Below are positions 45,901-55,958 of a stretch of DNA of 64,000 nucleotides, one piece after another. The notes under the pieces are model-generated. The model saw only the letters and a list, made by a program, of their open reading frames with translations, had not been told where the DNA came from and did no database searches. The translations under genes and the position numbers were made by a program. Each line of letters starts with the position of its first letter. Within the stretch, counting starts at the first letter, position 1. Source of the DNA: G963923945 sp965199175 (GTDB taxonomy: Bacteria; Pseudomonadota; Alphaproteobacteria; G963923945); the NCBI GenBank assembly GCA_965199175.1, contig OZ240684.1, positions 1,674,001-1,738,000 of the forward strand, read 5' to 3'.

Positions 45901-45982
45901 GAATCACCCTCTCTGTTTCTCATCATACCCAAACCCTGTACCATCATGATTTTCCCCGCATTCCACCCAACATTTTTCACAA

Positions 45983-46396
45983 TCACGGGACCGCATCCGG
46001 CATCTCAAGCAACCGGTCAATGGCGGCAGCACAATCAAACCGATCATCCAGAGCAAAAACCAACCCCGGTGAAAAACGAAGCCGGAGCCGTTCAGAGACC
46101 CAACGGCGCATAAAAGGAGCCGCCCTCTGTAAACCGGCTAAAATCGCATCACGCTCAGCCATGTCCCCGGCTGTCCGGTCATTTCCGGCCGCCACAGCAT
46201 CACCGAAAGGAACCACATAAACAGTAGCAGCCCGTAAATCCGGACTGACCGCAACCTCGGTAACCGTGATTGCCCGACCCGATAAGGCCGGATCATGGAG
46301 CTGTTTACGCTCCAGACATTGGATAACTGCGTGGCGAATTTCCTCAGCAACCCTTAATTGTCGCTGACTTGGCTCCCCGGAGCGTCCAGAACTCAC
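45983..46396 (-). CDS. rbfA: Ribosome-binding factor A
   Basis: 137 residues from GTG 46396 (AGAGG site upstream); a longer frame starts at ATG 46471, inside infB. Family features: SQRQLRVAEEIRHAVIQCLERKQLHDP, ITVTEVAVSPDLRAATVYVVPFG, and RRWVSERLRLRFSPGLVFALDDRFDCAAAIDRLL. It helps mature the 5' end of 16S rRNA. It lies between infB and truB in the standard order. Confidence 0.9.
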   Translation of the reverse strand: MSSGRSGEPSQRQLRVAEEIRHAVIQCLERKQLHDPALSGRAITVTEVAVSPDLRAATVYVVPFGDAVAAGNDRTAGDMAERDAILAGLQRAAPFMRRWVSERLRLRFSPGLVFALDDRFDCAAAIDRLLEMPDAVP

Positions 46397-46430
46397 CCTG
46401 CCGCCTCTGGCCTCAAAGGTCCGACCCCCC

Positions 46431-48887
46431 TTACAACGTGCGGGCAATCTCTTTGCGTTCGTAACATTCAATCACATCGCCTTCCTGGACATCATTATAA
46501 TTTTCCAGCCCAATTCCGCATTCATAGCCTTCCTTAACTTCGCGAGCTTCTTCTTTTTCCCGCCGTAAAGAAGCCAAAACACCATCATAAATCACCGCCT
46601 GATCACGCAATAACCGAGCCTGAGACCCCCGGCGAATCATACCCTCAGACACCCGACATCCGGCAATCCGGCCAATTTTGCGGATATTGAAAATTTGGCG
46701 AACCTGAGCCATACCAAGAAAAACTTCTTCGATATCCGGGGATAACATGCCGCCCAAAGCGGCTTTCACCTCATCCACCACATGATAAATAATGGTATTG
46801 TAGCGAATCTCGACCCCACCCTGGCGCGCAAGTTCACGGGCTTGCGGGCTGGCCCGTACATTGAAACCGATAATCAAAGCCTCAGAAGCCTGAGCCAATG
46901 TCACATCCGACTCGCTGATCCCGCCTACACCAGCATGCAAGACCCGCACTTTGACTTCCTCAGTCTCCAGTTTCTCCAGGCTATGCTGAATGGCTTCGGC
47001 TGACCCATGCACATCGGCTTTAATAACCACCGGAAACTCACGGGCCGAGCCAGCCGCCGCCGCACTCAACATCTGTTCCACCGAACCCCGGGATACCGTT
47101 GCCACAGCCCGTTGTTCACGGTTGCGATAGCTGGTGACTTCGCGTGCCCGGGCCTCGCTATCGACAATCACAAACAGATCGCCTGCCGATGGTGCCCCGG
47201 TCAGACCCAAAATTTCCACAGGCATACTGGGACCCGCCAACTGAAGACGCTGGCCCCGGTCGTCAAGCAACGCCCGCACCCGTCCCCATTGAGACCCGGC
47301 AATAACAATATCCCCCACCGCCAGAGAACCATGCTGAACCAAAACCGTGGCAACAGTACCCCGGCCTTTTTCCATCCTGGCTTCAATCACCACCCCTTCA
47401 GCCCGGCGATCCGGGTTGGCCGTCAATTCCAGCAATTCAGCTTGCAGGAGAACGAGTTCCACCAATTTATCTAAATTGGTCTTTTTCTTAGCGGATACCA
47501 GAACCGAAAGAACCTCACCCCCCATTTCCTCAACCACCAAATCCTGCTGTAACAATTCGTTACGGACCCGATCAGGATCAGCGGATGGTAAATCCATCTT
47601 ATTGATCGCCACAATAATCGGTACTGCGGCTGCTTTGGCATGATTGATTGCTTCAATGGTCTGGGCCTTGATTCCATCATCAGCCGCCACAACTAAGATA
47701 ACCAAATCCGTGGTATTGGCACCACGAGCACGCATCGCACTGAAGGCTTCATGACCCGGCGTATCAAGAAAGGTAATGCGTCCGCCTGATGCTGTTTGAA
47801 TCTGGTAAGCCCCAATATGCTGAGTAATGCCACCAGCTTCGCCTTCCACAACATCGGTTTCACGCAAAGCATCCAGAAGAGACGTCTTCCCGTGATCCAC
47901 ATGCCCCATCACTGTGACCACCGGGGAACGTGGCAGAAGCGTATCGGCCTCATCCTGGTCAATACTCAGACCAACCTCCACATCGGCTTCACTGACCCGG
48001 CGCACCACATGGCCAAATTCCACCACCACCAATTCAGCCGTATCACCATCAATCATCTGGTTGACCGTGACCATCACCCCCATCTTCATGAGCACCTTGA
48101 TCACTTCAGACGTCCGGGCCGCCATACGGTTGGCCAAATCACCAACCAGGATGGTTTCCGGGATGATGATTTCACGAGTCTTTTTCTGGCTGGCCTCGCC
48201 TGATGAATCGGTTGCTTTCTGCTTGGCTTTCTCGCGTTCCCGGGCCCGGCGAACAGCTGCCAAAGAGCGTACTCTCTCACGCTCATCCAGGGCCTGGGTA
48301 ATGGTGAGCTTCCCTGAACGACGGCGCCCGCCCGAACGCCCGCGCGGCGGCGGTTTACGGACCTCTGTTTTTGCTTTTTTCGAAGGCCGGCGCTCTTCTT
48401 TCAATGAAGGAGCCTCTTCAGCCGCCTGGACTTCAGGCTTTTGAGCCTTGGTTGCCGGGGGTTTTTTCTCCGGCGGCGGTTCAACCGTTTCGGGGTAAGG
48501 CTGCGAAGGAGGGGGAGGCGGTGCCACCGCATCACGTACCGCCCGAACCCGGGCATCGCGCTCCTGCCTGGTCAGTCCACCAGGTACAGATGGCTCAGGA
48601 GCAGGCTGTTCTGGAATTTTTACATCTGAGACAGACTCCACAGACGCTTCAGCCGGCGGCTCCTCCAAAGCCACCTTAACCGCCTGCATCTTGCCACGCT
48701 CATCTTGCGCATAGGTCCGCTTGCGCTTGACCTCAACCGTGACCGAACGCGAACGGCCATGCGGAAAACTCTGGCGAACCCGCCCGGCATCAATAGTTTT
48801 TTTAATTTCCAGACGCCCGGGACGAGACAAATTTGTCTTTCCTTCCCCGCCTTCCCCGGAAGTATCGTCTTTTTTATTCTCACTCAT
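46431..48887 (-). CDS. infB: Translation initiation factor IF-2
   Basis: 818 residues from ATG 48887 (MSENKKDD). The N-terminal 200 residues are Lys/Glu/Pro-rich and contain the IF2 linker with GRSGGRRRSGKLTITQALDERERVRSLAAVRRARERE. The GTPase domain has GHVDHGKTSLLDALR, ITFLDTPGHEAF and INKMDLPSADP, followed by domains II-IV with the C2-type fMet-tRNA-binding end. It brings initiator tRNA to the 30S subunit. The annotated frame could begin 30 bases upstream at 48917. Confidence 0.97.
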   Translation of the reverse strand: MSENKKDDTSGEGGEGKTNLSRPGRLEIKKTIDAGRVRQSFPHGRSRSVTVEVKRKRTYAQDERGKMQAVKVALEEPPAEASVESVSDVKIPEQPAPEPSVPGGLTRQERDARVRAVRDAVAPPPPPSQPYPETVEPPPEKKPPATKAQKPEVQAAEEAPSLKEERRPSKKAKTEVRKPPPRGRSGGRRRSGKLTITQALDERERVRSLAAVRRAREREKAKQKATDSSGEASQKKTREIIIPETILVGDLANRMAARTSEVIKVLMKMGVMVTVNQMIDGDTAELVVVEFGHVVRRVSEADVEVGLSIDQDEADTLLPRSPVVTVMGHVDHGKTSLLDALRETDVVEGEAGGITQHIGAYQIQTASGGRITFLDTPGHEAFSAMRARGANTTDLVILVVAADDGIKAQTIEAINHAKAAAVPIIVAINKMDLPSADPDRVRNELLQQDLVVEEMGGEVLSVLVSAKKKTNLDKLVELVLLQAELLELTANPDRRAEGVVIEARMEKGRGTVATVLVQHGSLAVGDIVIAGSQWGRVRALLDDRGQRLQLAGPSMPVEILGLTGAPSAGDLFVIVDSEARAREVTSYRNREQRAVATVSRGSVEQMLSAAAAGSAREFPVVIKADVHGSAEAIQHSLEKLETEEVKVRVLHAGVGGISESDVTLAQASEALIIGFNVRASPQARELARQGGVEIRYNTIIYHVVDEVKAALGGMLSPDIEEVFLGMAQVRQIFNIRKIGRIAGCRVSEGMIRRGSQARLLRDQAVIYDGVLASLRREKEEAREVKEGYECGIGLENYNDVQEGDVIECYERKEIARTL

Positions 48888-49294
48888 TGCATATCTGCTC
48901 AAACAATATCCAGGCAAAAACGCCTGCTTACTCAGTAAAAATTCCTGCTTACACAGTAATGTCTCATCCGAGATATCTCATCCGAAATATCTCATACAAA
49001 TTCCTCAAATATCTGCCCGCAGGACAACTCTGTTGAGAATTGTGTATCACTCTTTGTCCGGGTTCCAATCTTTGTTTTGGTCAGGCTTGTGTTTAGATTT
49101 TTAAATTTTAGATTTTTAAATTTTCGGCGAAAATGAACAAAAATCAGCCCTTCTTAACGCTTTTATTATCATATGGTTATCATAAAATCACAGTTATGAA
49201 ACCGCTATATTCCCCATTGTCTCTTTTCGCGCCCAGACCAGATCACCAGACAGAACCAGGAACACACAGCCCGACCAACCTGTTCTCTCAGCCA
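48888..49294. other. Spacer between nusA and infB, no ylxR gene
   Basis: About 400 bp hold no gene. Many alphaproteobacteria have a small RNA-binding (DUF448/YlxR) gene here; no such ORF is visible. The spacer contains short repeats (TGCTTAC-TCAGTAA, then CTCATCCGA-ATATCTCAT) around 48927-48997. Confidence 0.7.
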
Positions 49295-50950
49295 TCAGGG
49301 GGTTGATCCACCCTCCGTTACCTGAGAAACAGGAGCCGGATCATCCGAAGATACGGCGGGGTTTGGCGAAATATCTCCGGGAATGCTTTCAGAGGTCTCC
49401 TGAGAGGATTGAGAGGATTCAGAATCCCCCGGCAGATCAGGGAACCAATGTGCACGGGCCGCCATAATAATCTGATCAAAATCCTCAGAGCTGAGCGTGT
49501 TTTCAGGCAATAATTCCTGCAATTCATCACTGGCCAGATCTGCCAGATCATCAAGAGTCTTCACCCCGTTTTCACCCAGGGCAACCAAATGAGCATCGGT
49601 GAGATGCGGTATGGTTTTTAAGTCCTCTGATACCGCCAATTCTTGCCAACGACGCTGCAAAACAGCATCCCTTTCGGACAGATAGGTCTGAGCCCGATTG
49701 CGCAATTCCTGACAAATCGCTTCATCAAAACCCTCAATATCCGATAAATCCTCTACCGGGACGAAGGCGACTTCCTCAACACTGGTGAAACCCTCGGTTA
49801 CCAAAAGATGGGCAATCACATCATCAACATCGAGTTTTTCCATAAATAAATCAGAAAGATTTTTGAATTCTTCATTGCGGCGTTCCGACTCAGAGGCCTC
49901 GGTCAGAATATCAATCGACCACCCGGTCAGCGTCGAAGCCAACCGAACATTTTGCCCCCGTCTCCCGATAGCCAGACTTAACTGATCATCCGGGACCACA
50001 ACCTCAATCTGTTGAGCATCCTCATCAAGCACCACCTTAGTCACCTCAGCCGGTGCCAGGGCATTAACAACAAAGGTCGCTGTGTCCGCAGACCAGGGAA
50101 TAATATCTATTTTTTCCCCCTGTAACTCACTCACCACAGCCTGCACCCGGCTGCCACGCATCCCCACACAGGCCCCCACCGGATCAATGCTGGAGTCGTT
50201 GGATGTAACAGCAATCTTAGCCCGACTCCCCGGGTCCCGCGCCACCGCCTTAATCTCAATCACATTATCGTAAATTTCCGGGACTTCCTGAGTAAACAAA
50301 GCCGCCATGAATTCAGGAGCCGCCCGGCTGAGAAAAATTTGCGGTCCCCGTAATTCTTCACGCACTTCAAGAATATAAGCGCGTACCCGTTCGGTACGAT
50401 GAAAACTCTCCCGATTCAGCAATTCCTCACGGCGCAAAATCGCTTCGGCCCGGCCAAGATCAACAACCACATTGCCCATCTCGGATCGCTTAACCACACC
50501 ATTGACGATTTCACCAACCCGGTCTTTGTATTCCTCATATTGCCGTTTACGCTCAACTTCACGGACCCGCTGGACAATCACCTGCTTTGCGGTCTGAGCG
50601 GCAACCCGCCCAAACTCAACAGGCGGCAGAGGATCAACCAAAAACTCGCCCGGCTGAACATCGGGCCTGATACGCTGCGCATTGGCCAAAACCATCTGTG
50701 TTGCCTCATCCTCAACCTCCTGAACCACCTCCCGATATCGGGCCAACAGAATCTCTCCGGTCTCCCGGTCAACACTGGCCCGGATATCAAAATCCTGGCC
50801 ATATTTAGAACGGCCTGCCTTACCAAGCGCCATTTCCATCGCTTCAATGACCTGTTCCCGCTCAATCCCTTTATCACGGGCAACCAAATCAGCCACTTGC
50901 AACAAATCAGCCAAACCTGATCCTGATACGACATCCATATTTATTTCCAT
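49295..50950 (-). CDS. nusA: Transcription termination/antitermination factor NusA
   Basis: 551 residues. N-terminal RNAP-binding domain (ADLVARDKGIEREQVIEAMEMALGKAGR), S1 domain (KDRVGEIVNGVVKRSEMGNVVVDLGRAEAILRREELL), and two KH domains (DPVGACVGMRGSRVQAVVSELQGEKIDIIPW; LSLAIGRRGQNVRLASTLTGWSIDI). A C-terminal acidic region with HhH-like repeats follows. The start ATG 50950 has an AGGAGA site 6 bases upstream. It is in the canonical rimP-nusA-infB operon. Confidence 0.97.
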   Translation of the reverse strand: MEINMDVVSGSGLADLLQVADLVARDKGIEREQVIEAMEMALGKAGRSKYGQDFDIRASVDRETGEILLARYREVVQEVEDEATQMVLANAQRIRPDVQPGEFLVDPLPPVEFGRVAAQTAKQVIVQRVREVERKRQYEEYKDRVGEIVNGVVKRSEMGNVVVDLGRAEAILRREELLNRESFHRTERVRAYILEVREELRGPQIFLSRAAPEFMAALFTQEVPEIYDNVIEIKAVARDPGSRAKIAVTSNDSSIDPVGACVGMRGSRVQAVVSELQGEKIDIIPWSADTATFVVNALAPAEVTKVVLDEDAQQIEVVVPDDQLSLAIGRRGQNVRLASTLTGWSIDILTEASESERRNEEFKNLSDLFMEKLDVDDVIAHLLVTEGFTSVEEVAFVPVEDLSDIEGFDEAICQELRNRAQTYLSERDAVLQRRWQELAVSEDLKTIPHLTDAHLVALGENGVKTLDDLADLASDELQELLPENTLSSEDFDQIIMAARAHWFPDLPGDSESSQSSQETSESIPGDISPNPAVSSDDPAPVSQVTEGGSTP

Positions 50951-51015
50951 AAAAATTCTCCTGGCTTACGCTCTCTGGACCAGAGGACAATCAAATAACC
51001 GTAATCATTCATCAA

Positions 51016-51061
51016 TCATTCATCCGTGAAGTCATTCATCCGTGAAGTCATTCATCCGTGA
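51016..51061. repeat. 16-bp triplication of the rimP 3' end
   Basis: TCATTCATCCGTGAAG is at 51016-51031 and 51032-51047, and a third copy (51048-51061) is the end of rimP itself with its stop. So the gene's last codons and stop were duplicated twice into the spacer before nusA. Confidence 0.9.
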
Positions 51062-51563
51062 GAATCAGCTGGGCCCGGTTGATCAATTCCAAAGGAATGG
51101 CATATTCCTCAGCAGCACTCTCAATACGCACACAGCCCTTCTCTGCACCAAGCAAACGACCGCGAAACCGCCGCCGGCCCTCAAAAATCTCTCCTGTTTC
51201 GATGCGCGCTTCAAAACCAGCAAACCGGATAAAGTCATCAATCCTGACCAAAGGACGATCAATCCCCGGCGAAGAGACTTCTAAACCATAGGAACCGCCC
51301 ACCAGATCCTCAACATCCAGCAACGCCGATAACGCCCGGCTGGCACGCGCGCAATCCTCAACAGTCATCACCGCATCATCACATCTCTCAATCATAATCT
51401 GCATATGCGCCGGTCCCGAACCCGGTCGGTATTGAACCCGGACCAAATCATACCCCATATTCCCAAGAACCGGAGAAACCAACACCGCAATGCGTTTTTC
51501 GATACCAGCATCCGCATGCAGCATACGCGAAGACTGCGCATCAAAATCTGGCTTCGATATCAC
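51048..51563 (-). CDS. rimP: Ribosome maturation factor RimP
   Basis: 171 residues: EKRIAVLVSPVLGNMGYDLVRVQYRPGSGPAHMQIMIER, then CARASRALSALLDVEDLVGGSYGLEVSSPGIDRPLVRIDDFIRFAG and a C-terminal LINRAQLILTDE. These are the two RimP domains, needed for 30S assembly. It opens the nusA operon. The stop is part of a 16-bp repeat. Confidence 0.95.
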   Translation of the reverse strand: MISKPDFDAQSSRMLHADAGIEKRIAVLVSPVLGNMGYDLVRVQYRPGSGPAHMQIMIERCDDAVMTVEDCARASRALSALLDVEDLVGGSYGLEVSSPGIDRPLVRIDDFIRFAGFEARIETGEIFEGRRRFRGRLLGAEKGCVRIESAAEEYAIPLELINRAQLILTDE

Positions 51564-51732
51564 GACCCGCCGAACCTTACATCAATCAATCATGGTTGCG
51601 GAGTCTCCCCAAAAATCAGGAAACGGCACACAACCCCGCGAACATACCTCAAAAATAAAGAAGTCAAACAAAGAAAAAGAGCGGGCCAAAGCCCACTCCA
51701 TCACGCGATTGTTTCTTTGTGATCGTTTCTTT

Positions 51733-51770
51733 GTTTTGAGTTAGAAGCTAAGTTTTGAGTTAGAAGCTAA
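51733..51770. repeat. Perfect 19-bp tandem duplication
   Basis: GTTTTGAGTTAGAAGCTAA occurs at 51733-51751 and 51752-51770, in the spacer upstream of rimP. The 400-bp spacer 51564-51967 otherwise holds no gene. Confidence 0.92.
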
Positions 51771-51967
51771 CTTAAAACTCAGTTTAGCCTCAAAACGGAC
51801 CTTATTTCAAGTAGGAGATTACGCTTTCTCACCATTCCCCTCTTCGGGAACAAAGAATAAGATCATCACAGTCCCGGATATGAACCCAATATCACCGGTT
51901 TAACAGCCCGGGATCAATACCGGTATCAATACCCTGACCACCAGGCATCAACCGATGGTTGGTCTGA

Positions 51968-52867
51968 TCAGTGATTGACCGGCTGAGATAAGACATAAGG
52001 GTTGCTCTGAGCCCGCTGGATGCCAATGGCTGCAACCCGTTGGGCCGTTCGATCTAAACCACGTAACAACTCATAATATGCCAGATTGCGCTGTACAGAA
52101 TCCTCATCAAGATCAATACGCGCCACCCGTGCCGCATCACGCATGCGATTCGCCAACCCATAGATTAAAGCCAGATTTTGGCGATGCTGAACCGTTGCGT
52201 GCGGGCTATCCACCAATGGCAGTAAATAAGAAAGAGCACTCTCAAACTGGCCATCAAATGCCAGAGATAAAGCCAGATTATTCAGCAAAATCGGATTATC
52301 CGGATCCAGATTCAAGGCATTCAGATAGGCTTGCCGGGCGGTGTGATGATTGCCGCTCATATCCAGGCTAACCCCCAGACCCAGATAATTAGAGGCCGTT
52401 TTTTCCTCAGATAAAGCGGCCCTGTATTGAGCGGCGGCCATCTCCGGCTGACCCAAAGCCAGCAATGCCGTCCCCAATCCACGCAACGCCCGTTGTTCAA
52501 AAGGTTTTTGAGTGAGCGCCGCCCGGTAGGCTTCTGCAGCATCATTGGGAGCACCAGCATCAACCAAAACCGCCCCAAGACGCAACAAAGGCTCAATTTC
52601 AAGCGGCGCAATGGTATGAGCACGGCGATAAAGATTGATTGCAACCGAAAAATTACCCGCATCATGCGCTGCCGATGCGACCCGCATCATCGTCATGACA
52701 GAACTGTTCCCCTGCCCACCACCAGCAGAGACATCTCTCCCCAATAAAGCCTGGGTTGAATCATAGGAACATCCCGAAAAACCCGCCCCAGCCATGATCA
52801 TCATGAGACATAAGACATACCGGCATAAGACGTTATGAGTCCTTCGGCCAGCCAGAAATACCGTCAT
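51968..52867 (-). CDS. TPR lipoprotein, TadD-like
   Basis: 299 residues from ATG 52867, chosen because AAGGAG lies 10 bases upstream (only 1 base before ATG 52876). A signal with lipobox GFSGC ends near residue 33. It is followed by at least four TPR units (for example AINLYRRAHTIAPLEIEPLLRLGAVLVDAG, AAQYRAALSEEKTASNYLGLGVSLDMSGN, ALNLDPDNPILLNNLALSLAFDG). TadD-type lipoproteins assist Tad pilus assembly, but no tad genes are in the window, so a pilus role is not established. Confidence 0.85.
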   Translation of the reverse strand: MTVFLAGRRTHNVLCRYVLCLMMIMAGAGFSGCSYDSTQALLGRDVSAGGGQGNSSVMTMMRVASAAHDAGNFSVAINLYRRAHTIAPLEIEPLLRLGAVLVDAGAPNDAAEAYRAALTQKPFEQRALRGLGTALLALGQPEMAAAQYRAALSEEKTASNYLGLGVSLDMSGNHHTARQAYLNALNLDPDNPILLNNLALSLAFDGQFESALSYLLPLVDSPHATVQHRQNLALIYGLANRMRDAARVARIDLDEDSVQRNLAYYELLRGLDRTAQRVAAIGIQRAQSNPYVLSQPVNH

Positions 52868-53365
52868 AATCTTCATTCTCCTTGGTCATGAAGCCAATGC
52901 GTTCAGAGCATCAGAAACCTTGTAACCATTTGGTTCATAACAAAAGGAGCTTATTTTTTGGTTAACGCATCGGTAAATATCCGATTATTGCTGTATAAAC
53001 GCCATCATATTTGGTTAAGGGAAAACCCGGACAAATGACCGGCAAGACCAACGGCAAAAACAAGAGGGACACCACAGCCAAGCGATAACAACTGCCACCG
53101 CTTAACAAAAATGATGGAGAATGTCCGCCCCAATTCTGGCCGACAGATCACTGGACGCCCCCAAAGAGCCAGGGCCAGAAAATCCAATGTCATAACCAGA
53201 AAACCCAACGTTATAAAACGTCATAATCAGCGACCAGCCACACCGGGGAACGGCTCCGGCACGACAGCCTTATTCCGGGTCCCGCTTGCCCTGCTTCCCG
53301 GCGCATGATTATTTTCGGGTCGTCACAATGCGGCGGTCAATTACCTCTCGCCCCGTCAGAAGGTT
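52868..53365. other. Spacer between the TPR lipoprotein and acs
   Basis: About 500 bp without a convincing gene. A 67-codon hydrophobic minus-strand frame at 53005-53208 has no recognisable family or good start signal. No clear terminator was found. Confidence 0.5.
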
Positions 53366-55303
53366 TTAACGGTTGAGACAATCCTTGATCAGGTGATCAA
53401 CAACACCAGGATCAGCAAGCGTGGAAATATCCCCCAGAGATTCATGCTCAGCTGCGGCAATTTTACGCAAAATCCGCCGCATGATCTTTCCTGAACGAGT
53501 CTTTGGTAATCCCGGTGCCCATTGAATCAAATCCGGGGTCGCAATGGGACCAATTTCCTTACGCACCCAGGATCTGAGTTCTTTGCGCAAATCATCGCTG
53601 GGCGACTGGCCATCCATGAGAGTCACATACGCATAGATTCCCTGCCCCTTGACGTCATGAGGATACCCAACCACCGCCGCCTCAGCCACCGTGTCATGGG
53701 CAACCAGAGCACTTTCCACCTCTGCAGTCCCCATACGATGGCCGGAAACATTGATCACATCATCAACCCGACCCGTGATCCAATAATAACCATCGGCATC
53801 ACGGCGGCAGCCATCACCTGTGAAATATAAACCATCATAAGTGGAAAAATACGTCTGCACAAAACGCGCATGATCACGATAAACAGTCCGCATCATTCCC
53901 GGCCACGCATCTTCCATACAGAGATTACCCTCACAGGCTCCCTGCAATGTCTTGCCGTCATTGTCAACAACCCGGGGCCGAACCCCAAAAAAAGGCCGGG
54001 TCGCTGAACCGGGTTTGAGGGCTGTTGCCCCAGGCAGAGGTGTAATCAACGCTGCGCCGGTCTCGGTCTGCCACCATGTATCAATGATCGGGCACCGCCC
54101 CTCACCAACTTTATGATAATACCACTCCCAGGCTTCCGGATTGATCGGCTCCCCCACTGATCCAAGGATACGCAAAGATTTCCTCGAATGATCACGAACA
54201 TAGTCATCACCAGCCCCCATCAAAGCACGGATAGCAGTCGGAGCGGTGTAAAAAATATTGACCTGATGGGTATCAATTTCCTGCCAGAAACGCCCGGCAT
54301 CGGGATAGGTCGGCACCCCCTCAAACATCGTGGTGATGGCTCCGTTTGCCAGAGGTCCATAGACGATATAGCTATGCCCGGTCACCCAGCCAACGTCAGC
54401 ACTACACCAATAAACGTCGCCTTCCTGATAATCGAACACATATTTATGGGTCAAGGCAGCATAAACCAGATAACCGCCGCTGGTATGAAGAACCCCTTTC
54501 GGCTTACCGGTGGAGCCGGAAGTATAAAGGATAAATAATGGATCCTCGGCATTCATCGCCGCTGGCGGACACTGCGCAGCAGCCGATGCCGTCAGTTCGT
54601 CATAAAACACATCACGCTGAGAATCATAAGCCTGATCAACACCGGTACGTTTGACGACAATCACTTTTTCAACCGTCGGACAATTTTCTAACGCCTTGTT
54701 GACATTGGCATAAAGCGGCACCGCCCGACCACCACGCATCCCTTCATCGGCAGTAATCAACAGCCTGGAATCGCAATCCTGAATGCGTCCGGCCAAAGCA
54801 TCCGGGGAAAAACCACCAAACACCACCGAATGAATGGCCCCGATGCGGGCGCAGGCCAACATGGCAATCGCTGCCTCAGGAATCATCGGCAGATAGATGG
54901 TCACGCGATCACCTTTTTCAACCCCCAGATCCCGTAAGCCATTGGCCAGACGGCAGACCGCCTCATACAGTTCCCGATACGTGATGGTCCTGGATTCACC
55001 GGGCTGATCGCCAATCCACAAGATCGCCGTTTGATCCCCCCGGGTGTCTAAGTGCCGGTCCAGACAATTTTCTGCGACATTCAAAATACCGTCATGAAAC
55101 CAACGAATATGAACGTCATCACGGGCAAAAGATGTGTCTTTGACTGCCGTAAATGGCTTAATCCAATCGAGAATTTGAGCATGCTCAGCCCAAAAATCCT
55201 CGGGATTTTCGACCGAACGCTGATACAGCTCACGATATGTCTCATTGTTACAATGCGCCGTTTTCACCAACTGTGGCGGTGGCGCATAGACAGCTTCTCC
55301 CAT
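53366..55303 (-). CDS. acs: Acetyl-CoA synthetase
   Basis: 645 residues, full-length AMP-forming enzyme: phosphate loop LYTSGSTGKPKGV, TWWQTETGAALITP, and GRVDDVINVSGHRMGTAEVESALV, with the C-terminal PKTRSGKIMRRILRK lysine that is acetylated in Acs. It activates acetate to acetyl-CoA. It stands alone on the minus strand with a 197-bp gap from the EVE gene. Confidence 0.97.
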   Translation of the reverse strand: MGEAVYAPPPQLVKTAHCNNETYRELYQRSVENPEDFWAEHAQILDWIKPFTAVKDTSFARDDVHIRWFHDGILNVAENCLDRHLDTRGDQTAILWIGDQPGESRTITYRELYEAVCRLANGLRDLGVEKGDRVTIYLPMIPEAAIAMLACARIGAIHSVVFGGFSPDALAGRIQDCDSRLLITADEGMRGGRAVPLYANVNKALENCPTVEKVIVVKRTGVDQAYDSQRDVFYDELTASAAAQCPPAAMNAEDPLFILYTSGSTGKPKGVLHTSGGYLVYAALTHKYVFDYQEGDVYWCSADVGWVTGHSYIVYGPLANGAITTMFEGVPTYPDAGRFWQEIDTHQVNIFYTAPTAIRALMGAGDDYVRDHSRKSLRILGSVGEPINPEAWEWYYHKVGEGRCPIIDTWWQTETGAALITPLPGATALKPGSATRPFFGVRPRVVDNDGKTLQGACEGNLCMEDAWPGMMRTVYRDHARFVQTYFSTYDGLYFTGDGCRRDADGYYWITGRVDDVINVSGHRMGTAEVESALVAHDTVAEAAVVGYPHDVKGQGIYAYVTLMDGQSPSDDLRKELRSWVRKEIGPIATPDLIQWAPGLPKTRSGKIMRRILRKIAAAEHESLGDISTLADPGVVDHLIKDCLNR

Positions 55304-55499
55304 GATGTATCCTCCCTGTTGATTACATCTTTGTGGACGATTTTAGTCGATACTGTTGGATTCGGGTAAGTGTTCTGAAAATGATCCTTCATGAATTACT
55401 GACGTCTCACATCTCAGATCACGTCTCAGACATCGTTACAGTCTCAGATAATGCCCTCCCACAGCCATGCTATTCGTAAAGTATTTCTTATAAGATATA

Positions 55500-55946
55500 T
55501 TATGCCTCTCTGGAAAAGGTTCCACCCAAATCAGTGAGTCCACCCATATGGCATATCAACCGCCAGGCCACAGCGTCAACCGGCGACACCGATAAACGTG
55601 CCTGGCGCACCAGAGCCAAATGAGCCAATTTCGGCTCAGCCTTAATCGCCGCCAGAGTGACCGGCTGTGGCAATGGCCGTAAAGCCCTGACATCGACCAT
55701 CCCAAAACGGCCCGAAGGATCCGTATGATCCGGGTAATATTCTTTGACGATGGATACGAGACCAATGATACGCTTTTCATGAACCGAGTGATAAAAAAAC
55801 GCCTGATCACCAATTCTCATCGCCTGCATATTTTTGCTGGCCTGATGATTGCGTACCCCATCCCATTCAGCCACAGTTTCTTTCACCTGATCATCCCAGG
55901 ACCACTCGCCGGGTTCTGATTTCATCAGCCAGTACGCCATATTCAC
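55500..55946 (-). CDS. EVE domain protein
   Basis: 148 residues (or 146 from ATG 55940): YWLMKSEPGEWSWDDQVK, WDGVRNHQASKNMQAMRIGDQAFFYHSVHEKRIIGLVSI and FGMVDVRALRPLPQPVTLAAIKAEP. The EVE fold belongs to the PUA-like superfamily, which reads modified bases in DNA or RNA. The specific ligand is unknown. It is 12 bp after yciI in the usual gpsA-yciI-EVE order. Confidence 0.92.
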   Translation of the reverse strand: MNMAYWLMKSEPGEWSWDDQVKETVAEWDGVRNHQASKNMQAMRIGDQAFFYHSVHEKRIIGLVSIVKEYYPDHTDPSGRFGMVDVRALRPLPQPVTLAAIKAEPKLAHLALVRQARLSVSPVDAVAWRLICHMGGLTDLGGTFSREA

Positions 55947-55958
55947 CGACCTTATCTT

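Noticed and set aside
53005..53208. 67-codon hydrophobic minus-strand frame before the TPR gene
   Set aside because: No family, no ribosome site; kept only as a remark on the spacer.
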